Shown here: positions 11,661-23,900 of the stretch, piece after piece
Layout of the letters: every line of letters starts with the position of its first letter
Numbering within the stretch: the stretch's first letter is position 1
From: Spinacia oleracea
Lineage: Eukaryota; Streptophyta; Magnoliopsida; Caryophyllales; Amaranthaceae
NCBI RefSeq assembly: GCF_020520425.1
Contig: NC_079489.1
Coordinates: 88,403,810 to 88,467,809, forward strand
Length of the DNA: 64,000 nucleotides
Direction of reading: 5' to 3'
Translations under genes and position numbers: made by a program
The notes under the pieces: model-generated
The model's database searches: none
Told to the model about the DNA's origin: nothing
Seen by the model: the letters and a program-made list of their open reading frames with translations, nothing else

Positions 11661-11865
11661 GGTTTATCCTTTTCCAAAAATCAAAGGATGGTTTATCTTT
11701 TTCCAAAAATCAAAGGATGGTTTATCTTTTTCCAAAAATCAAAGGATGGTTTATCTTTTTCCAAAAATCAAAGGATGGTTTATCTTTTTCCAAAAATCAA
11801 AGGATGGTTTCCCTTTTCCAAAAATCAAAGGATGGTTTCTCTTTTCAAAAAATCAAAAAAATTGG
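11661..11865 (+). repeat. 29-bp minisatellite within gypsy LTR
   Basis: About seven head-to-tail copies of a 29-bp unit containing 'ccaaaaatcaaaggatgg' and 'tttatctttt' are present. The first copies are almost identical and the last ones variant. The equivalent spot in the left LTR copy (about 310-350) has roughly one unit, so the array expanded after the copies separated. The 216-residue ORF across it is a repeat artefact. Confidence 0.85.
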
Positions 11866-12905
11866 TTTTCCGCTTTTCCATAAAAGAGTGATGTGCTGGA
11901 TTTTCCTTCGTTTTACGTCCTATAAAAACAAGGGGGTTTTCTCGTTTAGCTAACCCTGAAAATGAGAATCTTTAAAAACATTTTTACCTCGTGATTGGGC
12001 TTGGCCAGGCCTAGTTACACTTTATAGCTTTGATTTCGAAAACATCTGTAGATACTTCCAATGACAAAGTGAGGGAGTTTCTATACATCTTTAGATACTT
12101 CCAATGACAAAGTGAGGGAGTTTCTATACTATTGGTTAACAGATTCCAATGACACGTGAGGAATGTGTTAACACTTCAAGTGATGACCCTTAAGTCAAAT
12201 GTTATCACTCGGGGGTTTGTGAGACCCTCGCAAAACAGGTCACATACACCATGGCTTGTATGACGCACTCCGTCTAATACTTTGACCATCGTCTTACTCC
12301 AAGACTCAGTCAAGACACCTACTTTTGTCCCCATTCCCGAAAGGGAAGGTTCGATGATGAGAACATAAATCTCCACTTGGCAACGCATCTCCTGCAAAAT
12401 AACGAATCTCAAATCACCCTTTCATTTCAGCCAAAGCTTCCATTTATAGAAACCTGCTAAAAATAGTAGCTGCCGTAAAAGGTAATTGCTAAAAGTAGTC
12501 CGAATAAAAAGATCGAAACCTGTCAGAATTAGGTGTTGCACTCCAACATAAATCCTAAAAGAGATAGAAATTGTAAAAGGAATTTTGTTGCTATCGCAAT
12601 TCGATAAAAGAGTTAACGTATTAATTAAACTCATAACGAACCTAGAGTTCGTAAAGGGCCCAGACGCATTCCGTCGTAAATTGATACGCACCAAATAACT
12701 CGGATTAATTCTCTTAATGGACTCCGTACTCTAGAGTCCAATCTGACAAAGAATTCTGCCCAGATCCTATTTTCAACGCCCAGCCCTGGGCGCCGAAATC
12801 TTTGACGCCCAGTGCTGGGCGCCGAAAATACCTGGGACGGATTCTTTTCCTAATCTGTTTTGTATTCATATTCCTGAAAATCTATCTTTCTACGCCACTT
12901 TTTCC

Positions 12906-12914
12906 TATAAATAG
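12906..12914 (+). promoter_or_regulatory. TATA box of right gypsy LTR
   Basis: TATAAATAG preceded by CC lies about 750 bp before the LTR end. This is the usual arrangement of a plant LTR Pol II promoter. No transcription evidence is available. Confidence 0.45.
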
Positions 12915-13662
12915 ACCCCTAAAGCCGACGTGAACAACACAACACACAATTCATAATCTGAGGATTGACTCCAACCCTAAGCCTAAGCCTCACGCTGCGA
13001 AATTGATCCCGCGTTCTGTCGCAATCGACCCAAAAGTCGAACAGAACGTATCCTGTCCCTTGTAGCCGATGAATTAAGCCTAAATACTGGAACACTGCTC
13101 AGAAACCCGAGATTCGTTAAATAAAAGGAGAAATAGCAAAGCCAAGTGGTTAGTTTTCTGAGAACCGTAACGCACCTCTCAAGGGTGCGTTGTAATGTGT
13201 CCCTCATATGATTTAATCTCTTTCATCACCCTTTTATAAAATTGTCAAACTATTAACTTGATTGATCTATCACGCCTAATAAGATAATACCTTAGACAAT
13301 TGAATTATCATGCTAGGTACCTTAAACCAATCTAAATAAGATAATCATGATCGATTTAGTATTATGTGTTGCATATTGCTAAAATCAATTCAGAATAGTT
13401 TAATAGTTTAAACGCATGTCCCTTCAATTATTTATGCTGAGCTAGTACGGATAACCTGCCTCTGGAGTTATCGATGAGCACTCCTCTCGGTAGTTATAGT
13501 CCCTCGAACTCTCAATCTCTGCCCTGTGGGTGTACGTTAAGCGATCCCCACACCAGGGATCACAAGGGAACCTATGGCCGTCGTGGTCGAACATAATTGC
13601 ACTCCCTTTATGTCACGATAACCGGGTTTTGTCAGTTTTTCTCATTGTCGTTAAAAACTGAA

Positions 13663-13672
13663 TGGCGACTCC
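13663..13672 (+). other. Primer-binding-site-like motif after right gypsy LTR
   Basis: TGGCGACTCC, identical in position and sequence to 1879-1888, is followed by ~120 bp of leader shared with the left copy up to about 13791. After that the sequence switches to the antisense gene fossil. Confidence 0.5.
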
Positions 13673-13792
13673 TATATTACTAGTCGATTGGGTGTAAACT
13701 CACAGGAAATCTAACTATACTTGATCTGACGACGTCACGCCCACGAGGGACGAGGTCATGCATTAGCCTCGTGCTTTTTCGACCCCCTCACA

Positions 13793-16190
13793 CTAAGGAC
13801 AAAAAATCGAATGGCATGAATCAGGCAACATAAGAAGAATACGTACGTCCAAAAGGGTCGTCTGCATAGCCCTAAACTGAGCATCTGCCGCCGGAGGAAA
13901 TTGCTCCACATAGTCTTTCGGCACGGCCTTAATCACCGTCGAGATAATCTTAGCCTTATCTCGTGAAGAAAAATGCTGTGACGGAGGAATGTTGTGAATT
14001 TCCTCGTCCAGTGCTGCCTGCCTGACAGAAGCTGAACAAAAAGAGACAATGAGCTTACAAAAGTACTTAATTAACATACAACCAAACTCGAGAGTCTAAC
14101 ACTTACCCGGATCCTCGCTAACCCGGAGTCTGAGCCGCCTGAGCCGTTGGTTGCTCGTCCTCACCGTCAAGGATCTCCACAGGCGTCGGTGAAGGAGCCC
14201 TCTTGCTGTGACCGGCTCCCCCCTTGGCGTCCCCCCTCTTGGCCGAACCCTCCGGTGAAGGAGGATGCTGCCTCAGGGAAGTCACGGCCAGAGGAACGAC
14301 CTCGATTGGGGAGTCCGCCGACCCTTCAGCTACGTCCTCCCTCTTCGGACGCCTGATGCCCGCCTTAACCTTGGGGCGCTTCCCTGCCATAGAGTCACCC
14401 TTGTCCTCGGCCTTACGCTTGGGGCCGGCCTCACTCTTCTTTCCCTTATGCGAAAACAAAGCGGGTAACATGAAGGGAACTGCCGAGCCATATGCCAAAA
14501 CAAAAAATAAAAGATAAACAACTTACTTTTGCCGGAGCACCTCCGACGATCCCCTTCAATTTCTGGTCGACCATTTGTGTCAACCACTCCTTGGTACTGA
14601 TTCCCCCTTTTTCCTGGGCCGGGAGCTTCGACATGGCAACAGATGCAAAAGAAATTTTCATACACTTGTTAGTTAGTAAGAAGACATCTAATCCAACAAA
14701 CAGTAATGCCTTGATACCTTGGTCCAACCCATGATCAAGACCAGGCGCCGACAGGAACACCGGATCCTTAAACTGAGAACAGGACGGGAGCCAGGACTTT
14801 GGGATGTTCAAATTCCTGCCCTGTACCGCCACTATCTCAGCCTAAAAGTGGACGTCAATTTGATCCCACTCCTGTGCCGTCAAGGCCGGCAATTCCTCAT
14901 TTCCTCCAGCGAAACGAGGCTCCAACTGCCAGCGGTTGAACTTCAGCTTCATCTCCTCGTCAGCAGTCCACGTCACCACCCACCTCATTCTCCAAAGGTG
15001 ATGTTTGGACGGCTTATCAAAGGTAGTAGCATACTCACCCTTTTTTGCCAATTGGAACCACCCTTCGGCTCCCTTCACCTTCTGAAAATGCACCAACCTT
15101 AGAAAAAGCATTAAAAGACGGCTTCAAGCCCAACAACTCACACTTAGCTACGTACCCTAGTACGTTAGTCCATGAATAAGGGGTCAGTTGGCAAAGACCA
15201 ATGCCGAACCCATCCAGCACTTCCTCCACAAAAGGATGGACAAGAAAGCGCAAACCGCTCTTGAACGCTCCACTATACACCCAAAACTCACCTGGGCCCA
15301 CGTCAAAAATAGTGGACGTCTCACTTTCCGGAAACCTCATCTCATACCCAGGACCGGTATTCATGCCTGCGGCATAATTCTCCCCATGCTTCTAAATCCA
15401 CTTCAGCCACTTTGGATCAGCACCTATCTGATCCGCAGAAATTTCACCATTCTCTCCCTGTACACCTACCACAGTGACTTGAGGCTCCTCAATCGCCTCA
15501 CCCTCAGCAACTTCACCTACAACCCCGTTGTCGCTCTCATCCTGCTCTGACTCCTCGAACGAGTCGGCGGGTTGTCTTGACGGACCAGCATCCTCCATCT
15601 CCTCCATCCAAAACTCATCAAAGTATGTAACTCCTCGACGAGAGCTTTTAGCTTCGCCTGGAGGAGTCTGGCTTATTTCTCTCGCCGGCACTCTGATGGA
15701 TCTCCCTCCTGAGAAAGAATGGTCCATCTGCTGACCCCTTAGTCGTAAGTCAGCTATATTTGCCGTCTTTTTCGTCCTCGGCATCGTGTCCTGTAAAGAC
15801 GCATAATGGGAGGCCGAACTTAACGACGGGCTTAAAAAATGAGGGATATTGGTGCGGCGCATATCAGACCACCATATCCAGAAGTTTCAACCTTAACGGC
15901 TCAAGAACCTTGGCACCGTCGAAATAACGGACGGTGCAAAACTTGACGAACGACAGAAGTATACAAAAATAAACAACTAAAGAACTGGCAGAAATAGAAT
16001 CTGAGACGGGATGGTTAGAAAAATTACCTTTAAAATGTCGGAGGTGAAGACTTTGAGATTAAGCGGCGCAGAAAGTGGACGGGGTGATCGTAAATTCTTC
16101 CTCGTCCTTGAAATTTGCCGAGCCAAAGAATTCGTCAGAAAATTCTCTGTAAATTCTCTCTCTAGAAAGCAAGAAGGTTGACTTGCGAAA
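13793..16190 (-). pseudogene. Fossil of a 'putative gypsy type transposon' gene (PF04195-like)
   Basis: Minus-strand frames between about 15860 and 13800 look like consecutive exons of one gene. They show an acidic N-terminal region beginning MPRTKKTANI, a central part with 'GLRFLVHPFVEEVL..' and 'LTPYSWTNVLGYVAKCE' that resembles the plant 'putative gypsy type transposon' family, a basic linker rich in K/R/P (KRPKVKAG), and a C-terminal piece with a PPSQHF segment. Such genes accompany TAT-type gypsy elements, often antisense. It is broken, with several interruptions, and its 3' end stops where the gypsy leader begins. Base composition is markedly more GC-rich than its surroundings. The exact exon structure cannot be settled here. 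Confidence 0.55.
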
Positions 16191-16220
16191 GTAAAAAACG
16201 ATAATTTTACCCCTCCTTCA

Positions 16221-16228
16221 TATATATA
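16221..16228 (-). promoter_or_regulatory. TATA box for the antisense transposon-type gene
   Basis: On the minus strand CCCCCC is followed by TATATATA and GAAGGAGG, placing a start of transcription near 16190, some 330-400 bp upstream of the first plausible methionine codons. It fits a free-standing Pol II gene within the element. Confidence 0.45.
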
Positions 16229-16618
16229 GGGGGGATAGAATTGGAAAAGTTGCCACTTGGCACTCCCTCTTCGGTTCCAAGAACCTGATTGGTACATCCA
16301 ACAGTCAAGAATAGGTACTACGAAAAGCCGTTTTACTCTACTACCCTTCTTGAGGGGCAAATGGGGTAAAAATACCCAGTCAGCATGGCCCAATCGCATC
16401 ATGCCACGTGGCACATCCCAGTAGGCGGAATGCCTACTTGGCAGCCACTGTGGAGAGAACAAATAAATAATGTATGGCTGGGAAGAGTGTACAAACACTC
16501 CCTTAAGCCCATGGCCCAATAAAGAGAATATTGTAACAAAGACACTTGTCATGTCATGGTGACCTAGCCAATCATAGGACATTCTTCTAGGGTTTCCCCC
16601 AAAAGGGGGAGAATATAA

Positions 16619-16760
16619 GGGGGCGTTTGGTCGGGGGTTTTCAGGAAAGGGAAAGGGAATGATGGGGTTTCATTCCATTTGTTGTTGTTTGTTTGGTGGT
16701 TTTTTTCATTCCCTTTACCCTATTTTCTTTTTCACTTACCCCCAAATACTCTCAATTCCG
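16619..16760 (+). mobile_element. Truncated end of a PIF/Harbinger-type MITE
   Basis: GGGGGCGTTTGGTCGGGGG, preceded by TAA, matches the left end of the complete MITE at 59919-60920. Similarity continues for about 140 bp ('ttttcaggaaagggaa', 'cattccctttaccc'). The opposite end is not present nearby, so only one terminus survives here. Confidence 0.6.
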
Positions 16761-16969
16761 AAGAAAGGGACACACTTCAATTTTAGATAAGTAAATACTT
16801 TCTTATTGCTAAGCACTTCTTTCTGAGACCCTAATCTTACTTAAGCATCGGAGGGAATATTCCTACGGGAATATTCTTGTTTTGCAGGAAAGCCGCCCGA
16901 CGTGGACTGGACTCGACTCTACGTGGAATCGGATACCTCCTTGTCATCAACCATTGGAAAAACTCCCAC
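16761..16969. other. Unassigned joint between MITE fragment and copia remnant
   Basis: There is no gene here. A short near-palindrome, 'ggaatattcctacgggaatattc', lies at about 16853-16876. The sequence then passes into decayed copia DNA without a visible LTR border. Confidence 0.3.
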
Positions 16970-18212
16970 AACACATGGCATGTCGTAGGATTTGTGGATC
17001 CAAATAAATGCTTGAAAAGGAAAGCTAGCTTATGAATCTAAGCTTGGATTTAAGCAAGCAATTGGGAATTGGAACTGTATTTTAGTGAAGCTAATGAGTA
17101 TTTTAGTTTCATAAAATGTACATGATTATTATAGATGTATAAGAAGTTTAGTGGGAGTACATAAAATTTAACTGGTCCTATGTGTATCACACACATATCT
17201 CTCTATTGTGAAATAACATTCAAATTCTAATGACCTAGATTTGAAATTATTGATCAATGATGGATCAAGGCGAAACTTAGTTCATACTGGGTATTAAGAT
17301 CTATTTACAAAGATCTTAGAATATTGTTTTGGATTAAGTAATGGCATTTACTAAATCAAACACAAAAGACTCCTTAGGAGATATTCGACCCATGTGAATA
17401 AATCTAAGTAATGAATGTTTGAACTATGTATAAGCATTTACTAAGTTAAATATCAAAGGATCTAAATGAGATTCTTAACCTATATTATATGTCAAAGAAT
17501 TCGGCTGGATTCATCATCTACTGAAACTGAATGAGCTAAAGTTACATGGATAAAATTCAATTGGGAATTATTCTGCAAAAGAATTTATCATGTATGATAT
17601 AATATGAGGATCGCGAAAAATGTATCGTATGTCTTTAGGCATGACGAACAAATACCAATCTCTATGAATCTAAGTAAAGATCAACTAGATTGAGATCAAG
17701 AAAATCCTATGGTACTTGAAAGGGTATATAGGAATAGTTCTTGATTCAAGAAAATGAAGATATGCTAAATATTGATGCTACACGCATAAACACTAGCAAA
17801 GGATCAAGCAAGATTCTTTTGGAGTTAACCATTGGCAAGGACGAGCTATAGAGCATCGTGTTTTGAAATGGCAACATGGATTGAAGACCATGAGTTGTTG
17901 CATGGGAAATTAAATATTAATTTCTATGTTCTAAGATACATCCGGAAAGTATTCCACATATCCGTGAACTGCTTGGATAAGCAAATCCAAACAAAGCATC
18001 ACTAGCAACCTACACAGTTGAAGTACAATACTTATTTTCCTAAGAAGCAATTAAACAAGAGTTGTTTATGATAAAGAGTTCTTCACTGAACTTGGGTAGA
18101 TCACATATCTGCTGGCTTGATGGTTCTTCATTGCAAAATGCGTGGAACCACTCTTGAAGCAAAAAATACTAGATCACAAAATAAACATACTCAAAAGATC
18201 TTATCATCCTAT
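16970..18212 (+). mobile_element. Decayed Ty1/copia pol region (reverse transcriptase to RNase H)
   Basis: The sequence retains the order of plant copia reverse transcriptase-RNase H coding DNA. A stretch like the 'YGLKQA' region lies near 17030-17060 and one like the RNase H 'TEAEY' segment near 18000-18060. The end of pol resumes at 25712 after the inserted element. It is heavily broken, and the 5' part of the element is missing from the window. Bases 18208-18212 (CCTAT) are the target duplicated by the insertion that follows. Confidence 0.65.
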
Positions 18213-19681
18213 TGATGAATCATATTTGTATAGGGTATTTTAGGCGCATTTAGGTTGCATTATTAGGCATTTATATCATTTTAGTTGCATTTAGGATCAC
18301 ATTTGCATAAGTTATCGTTGTCGTACTCTATTACGCCCCGTTTGTGTTTTCTTAATGTTTCAGGTGATTTTATGGTCATTTGGATGCTTTCGGAGTGTTA
18401 GGAGTTGATTTGGATGATGAACGGATGGAATGTTGACTCGAGGATCATTGTATGTCTCTAGGGATAATTTTGAGTCAACAACGAAGCTAAACGCTACTTT
18501 TCTAAGCATCAAAACGGACAAGCGTTCACTCTTTTGATGATATCTCAAGTTCTACATGTCGGAATGAGACGATTTTAATTGGGCTAGAAAGTAGGCTTCA
18601 AGAGCTTTCCAACGACAGGTCACACGTCCTTATAGGCATTGTAGAACAAGAGTTATGACATAAACAAGATGGATCGACTATCCGATTCGCCCACAGCCCA
18701 AACCGATGGCCCGATTCCACTCCTTGGGCGCGAAAACCAGCGACGGACCAGCGGGCCCGCTGGTTTCTCCGCCCAACTTACTTCCGTGCGAAATCGTGTG
18801 CGTTTGTTTCGTGATCGTCCAATTAAATCATAGCTTATGTAATTGTTATTTTTTTCTATTTTGTTTAGAATTTAGGAAGCATATAAATACTTCAAGGGAA
18901 TTAATTTATTTCCCTTATGCTTTATTTTCCCTAAGGTTTCAATTCCCTAGATTTCGAATTCACGTTCTTTTTCTCTCTTTTCTTTTTCATGAACCATAGT
19001 TTTTCTACAAACTCCATTAATGTAATTCTTTGAGGTATTATTGATTTTCGTTTTTATTTTATTTATTGCTTTTAATTATGTTTTCATTCTTAGATTTTAT
19101 TTTCATTGTTCGTTTCATGATTGAGTAGTTTCTTTTCTAGGGTTTGGGAATCCATGTTTATATTATGAATCCTTATTATTATTGTTGATGGTTTGATTAT
19201 TCATTGATATTTCTAGTTGATTAGGTTTATATTGTTAATCTTTGCAATCTGATCAATTGTTTGATTAAATCATGCTAATAGGATTTAGAATCGAAAGATC
19301 GAATTTTAGAGGCTTACCTACAACTAGCAATTCTGATTATGTTAGCGATCGTACTGCATATGTTGAATTGAGAGTGTTAAGACCCGACCGTAGGATTAAC
19401 TTGTGCTCTAGATAATTTGAATATTTGAGTTGTTGATTATGTTTTGATTGATTCTGAACTATGAACATGGTGAACCGTTGCCCTAGATCTTTTAGTTTAT
19501 TTTTCTATTTATTTTAGTTTAAACATTGAATCCTAAATTTCGTGACATTGTTAGTTTCGCCATACCTTGGAAGCTAGATTTAAATAGCCATCTCTCTGTG
19601 GATTCGACCCTGCTTACCCTACTACATTGTTAGGAGGTTTCGTTAGGATTTTATTTTTGACGGGTGTACGACAGCCTATCA
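18213..19681 (+). repeat. 5' LTR of the young element
   Basis: It begins TGATGAATCATATTTG and ends CAGCCTATCA. A TATAAATA box at 18882-18889 is the likely Pol II promoter, with R/U5 downstream. ORFs on both strands inside it also appear at the same offset in the 3' LTR and are not genes. Confidence 0.9.
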
Positions 19682-19686
19682 AATTT

Positions 19687-19704
19687 TGGCGCCGTTGCCG
19701 GGGA
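19687..19704 (+). other. Primer-binding site, tRNA-Asp type
   Basis: TGGCGCCGTTGCCGGGGA starts five bases after the LTR. It is the well-known tRNA-Asp complementary PBS of Athila-related plant Ty3/gypsy elements, which places this non-autonomous element in that group. Confidence 0.85.
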
Positions 19705-19802
19705 GACGGTTCTATTTTTCTTTTTAGCTTTTATTTTTGGTGAGGCTACATTGTATATATTTTTTCGGTTTGTGTATAAAATTCCTTTTTTTTAAAATAT
19801 AC

Positions 19803-20906
19803 ATGGCTTCTATTTGTTTTCCTCAATTCGAGAATGAAGTGTTTTGGAGGTATTATTATAGGCTCGGAGATTTTCTTGGTCCAAATCATCATTTTGAACA
19901 ATGGGAACTATGTATGGTGATTTATGAGGGATTGAATGAAGATACAAGATTGGTGTTGGATTCCATGAGTAGTTATATATTTGTGGAGAAGACTCCAGAA
20001 GAGTGTTGGGATTTGATCGAGCAATTAGCTAGAGATACATATGAGTGGGAGATGACAATGTTTGTTGAACCTACTCTGCAAAATTTCTCTTTTCCTATTC
20101 CTATTCCTCAAACTCACACCCCTCCCCCGTATTACTGTTCTTGTTGTCATTGTCATGACCATGATACTTCTCTTTGTCCCTATAACGAGTCATATGTAAG
20201 TACTGTCAACCCTTTCCTTCGATTTGATATGCAAAATTTCCAACTCGAACCATCTTATTGTGACATGAAAATCCTTTATAATGATGATGATGATGATAGT
20301 GGATTTGTTGAGAATGTTAGTTCATTAGAGGAAGGTTATCATTTGACTTTTGGTACTGAAGAGGTAAAGTTGGATATAACGGAGACTTTGGATGATGAAG
20401 AATCACTAATGGTTGTAGAATCGAGGGTTGAGAAACCGTTGGTTGCAAAACTTTTGGTTGACGATTTTAGTGACGAGTTTGTTAACGAGGGTGGAATTAT
20501 AGGTAAAAGCATTAATGTTGAGCCTATATCTCCTCCCGCCTATGTCCCGTTCTCGCGGAGGCTTGATCTTTTTCCTACATCCCCCATGTTAAGTCTTTCG
20601 GACTTTATCAATAGGTCTCCATTCCATGATACATTTGACCTTGTCGACCTTGATGCTCATTCTGAAACGTTTACATTGCCTGAGGAGCAATTAGAGGGAA
20701 GTTGTAAATATTCCCCTTTTTCTTTTTCTTTTGGTTTTTCTTCTACTCTTGATTCTTTTTCTTTTGGTTTTATTTTTTCTGCTTATTTATCTAATACCCT
20801 ATTTGCGAGGATGAATGTGGTTTTACTCAAGCCATACGTAGTGCTCAATGACATGTTTGCAGGGGCATTTGATAAATTACTCAAGGCGTTGGATTCTTCT
20901 GATTAA
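19803..20906 (+). CDS. Gag-like protein of the young non-autonomous LTR element
   Basis: The first ATG after the PBS opens a 367-residue frame beginning MASICFPQF. Residues ~20-80 match the C-terminal half of plant retrotransposon gag: 'HHFEQWELCMVIYEGLNEDT', then 'TPEECWDLIEQLARDTYEWE'. A CX2CX4HX4C zinc knuckle follows at about residues 112-125. The rest is acidic (a run of Asp near residue 163) and then Ser/Phe-rich, unlike any pol domain. Compared with full gag proteins the N-terminal capsid part is short. In family terms this protein would package element RNA together with a partner's enzymes; that role is inferred. The frame is open throughout. Confidence 0.75.
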   Translation: MASICFPQFENEVFWRYYYRLGDFLGPNHHFEQWELCMVIYEGLNEDTRLVLDSMSSYIFVEKTPEECWDLIEQLARDTYEWEMTMFVEPTLQNFSFPIPIPQTHTPPPYYCSCCHCHDHDTSLCPYNESYVSTVNPFLRFDMQNFQLEPSYCDMKILYNDDDDDSGFVENVSSLEEGYHLTFGTEEVKLDITETLDDEESLMVVESRVEKPLVAKLLVDDFSDEFVNEGGIIGKSINVEPISPPAYVPFSRRLDLFPTSPMLSLSDFINRSPFHDTFDLVDLDAHSETFTLPEEQLEGSCKYSPFSFSFGFSSTLDSFSFGFIFSAYLSNTLFARMNVVLLKPYVVLNDMFAGAFDKLLKALDSSD

Positions 20907-23900
20907 CAATTTGAGTGGAGTCAAGCTAAAGACTTAAAATGAGCGCTTATCGGGAGGCAACCCGATCCCTAACTTTCCCTCATTTCATTTTTCTTCATTT
21001 ATTTCCATTTTAATTTAGTATTTTATTTCTATTTGCTTAATTTATTGAAAAATAAAAAAAATTTAAAAAAACAACAAAAGCACAAAAATATTTTCCTTTG
21101 AGTTCACTTGAATTCATAATTTTGTTTTCGTTAATCGTATTTACTTTTTATTTATTTTTGCGTTTGATTATACTAACGATTTTTTTCCCCTTTGAGTTCG
21201 CTTGAATTCATATTTTTATTTCATTTTTAGATTCATTTTTCTTTAATAGTATTTATTTATTTATTTTTGTGTGTTTAGTTTTACTAACGATTCTAACTTT
21301 TGAGTTTCGTGGTGCTTGATTTTTTTTTTTTAGGATTATAGGTGCAAGATTAAGTTAATTCCGGAAATCCGATGCATCAACAAGTCTTAACAAGCCAAGA
21401 TAATGCATCAACAAGCATCACCAATGCAGCGAGTAAGCTGGCCGAAACTCATGAGCTCGCGAAAGCCAGCGTCCCTCAAGCGGCCTCGCTGGCCGATTTT
21501 GCCCCAATTGCTGAAGTCTCTGCCTCGCCCGCTGGATTGCCAGCGACCACGCTGGATTTACCGCTCATTCTTATTCAAAAAAAAATTAAAAATTAAAAAT
21601 CTTCCCAGCCACGAACACCACTCTCCTTCACTCCTGCCACCAGCCCGCCACCGTCCCCTCTGCTGTCCACCAACACCAACCGCCGGCGCGCCACCTGCAC
21701 CACCGGCGGACGACAAACCACCCCACGCAATCTCCTTCACCAGCACACTCCCCTCGAGTTTCCCTCACCCTCCTTCAGCCTTTTCTCCTCGCCCATCCTA
21801 CGCACCACCTGCACCACCTGCATCGGCGCACCAGCCGCCCCTCTCCGCTCGTCTTGGCCCAACCACCATCTCTCACCAACAACCGTCAACGCACCGGTAT
21901 GCCGGCGCGACAACCCAGCCATCTCCCTCTTCCCCCTTCGAATTCTTTCCCTCCCGCGCACCACCAGGCTGTTCAACATCCATCACCGCCGTCGGCCTCC
22001 TGAAACACGGTGGTGGGCGCACCACAGCACCACCAGCCCACCACCTTCCCTTCTCTCCACCACTCAAATCGCCCACCTTCACCAGTATTCTATTCATGAA
22101 TTTAAAACCCTAACTTTTGAAATCAATTTGGGGGTTTTTGGTTCTTTGTGGGCATTGGCAAATTGTGTAGTATTGGTGCTCGTTTGCGTAATTCACGTGA
22201 GTTCGCAACCAAATTCTAGTCTTGGTGATATATAAATGGTATCAAAATTTCCTACATTTTATTCACTTGAATCAAATTTTGAAAAGAAAATGGGAATTTT
22301 GATATAATATTGGATGTTGAATTCGGATTCTTGTTGTTGGTTGTGGATATTATATGAATTATTTATTGAGATTGTTTAACGTTCGTTGGTTGTTGAGTTT
22401 GAATTTTTAGCATTGGGAGATAATTGATTATTGCTTGAACTATTCGTTGAGATTAATCGTTGAATCTTGAAGTATGCACCGTCTTGGTTGATTGGAGTAT
22501 TTTAAATCGTGGTTGTTGCATCATGAAAGCAACTAAACCAACTAGCTTTCACCCAAATCCACCACATCTATGGAGATTGGCTCTTAGCGTAGTCAGTTTG
22601 AAGCTTCTGGCCATACCGCTTCTACTGTCGACAGTCGTACCGAGTCATACTCGGCAGACGATGCTCATCACGAGTGAGCATTTCCCATCTCTCTCCCTTG
22701 TTTGAATTTTTCTGTTGCTATTTTCACAGTGAGGGCACTGTGTTTTGTTTAGCTTGGGGGAGGGATATCTATCTTTATTGCTTTCTAGTATAGTTTTATT
22801 GCTTTTTTAGGTGTTGTACGCTTTGTACCATCCATTAGGGGTGGGAGTTTACGTGCAACGAAAAAAATGTACTGCTTTCCTAGTGTTATTGTTCAATTTA
22901 GTTGCATTTTTTGCATTCATATGTCTTTATACCCTGCATTGTGCAATTGACTTTCAAACTATGTTCGGGCTTTACTTGACTCTCTTGAGCTTCTTTTGAA
23001 CTTAGTTATGATTCTGAAATTCAGTCGGTCATGCTATACATTGATAACTGCTTGGCATTGTGTGAACCAATTGAATGGTATGCGGTAAGATGTTGGTCTC
23101 GTGTCAAGAATAGCTAACCAATTATCTCGTAGGTCACCTTACTATGTGTTTGTGTGATTGATGTGACTTGTTATCATATGATTTTGGCTTGAGATTCATT
23201 AGTAGTTAAGTTGCAACTCACGCATGTCGCGTATGACAGAGGCCATTCTCTTAGGATGCCTTCAGACGAATTTAGAAACACCAGTTCCTGCCTTTCATAC
23301 CCATGTTGTAGCCTTGTCCGTTTATTCTTTTAACTCCACAAAATTGAGCCCTATTAGCCCCGTTGGTTACTTGTCCCGAGTCTACCTTGGGGGAGCTTCG
23401 GTGTTCGTAATGGTTTCATTAATGTTGATTGATTGGCACACTAAGCCAATAGATCGTGGTTCGAGGCTATGTTTGGGTTTGTGGTTTGGAAATGGTGCAT
23501 ATTATTGTTGGCACCCAAGCTTGTAACAATTAGCATTAGATTTATTTATGTACTTTCGATTTCATTCTTTAGTTTCATTTTAATTATAAAAAAAATAGAA
23601 AAAAAAAGAAAAAAAAGAGAGAAAAATCAAAGAAAAATCAAAAAAATATGTTTTTCGTTTTTGTATGTAGTTTGAAAGAAGGGAAAGGGGAATGAAGAAA
23701 GATCATTGACATTATATTATGTTTTTCCCCTTGGTTATAACTTGGTTGATTGTTCGGGTTTCATGGTTCGATGGAGTTGGATTTGCGGCATTATCACGCC
23801 AACGCATATAGTTCACATTTGCTCCCCAAGTTGGACCTTGCTCTCACTTTTTCCCAAATTATACCCTACCCTTCCTTTTCACCTAGCCCCATTACAAGCT

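Larger units (their letters stand above)
11358..13662 (+). mobile_element. Ty3/gypsy (TAT/Ogre-like) LTR, right copy
   Basis: This is a direct repeat of the left copy (1-1878), collinear over most of its length and followed by the same PBS motif and ~130 bp of leader. Its left limit is placed where homology with window position 1 begins and may lie further left. It contains an expanded 29-bp minisatellite (11661-11865) and a TATA box. An LTR followed by PBS is the 5' end of an element, so the two copies may belong to two related elements or a tandem arrangement. Old fossil, diverged. Confidence 0.6.

Noticed and set aside
18360-18999. 62- and 97-codon ORFs in the 5' LTR
   Set aside because: The same ORFs recur at the same offset in the 3' LTR (24390-25029); they are LTR sequence, not genes.
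21403-22113. 236-codon Pro-rich ORF
   Set aside because: The GC-rich island is open in several frames on both strands; no domain, and composition explains the frame.
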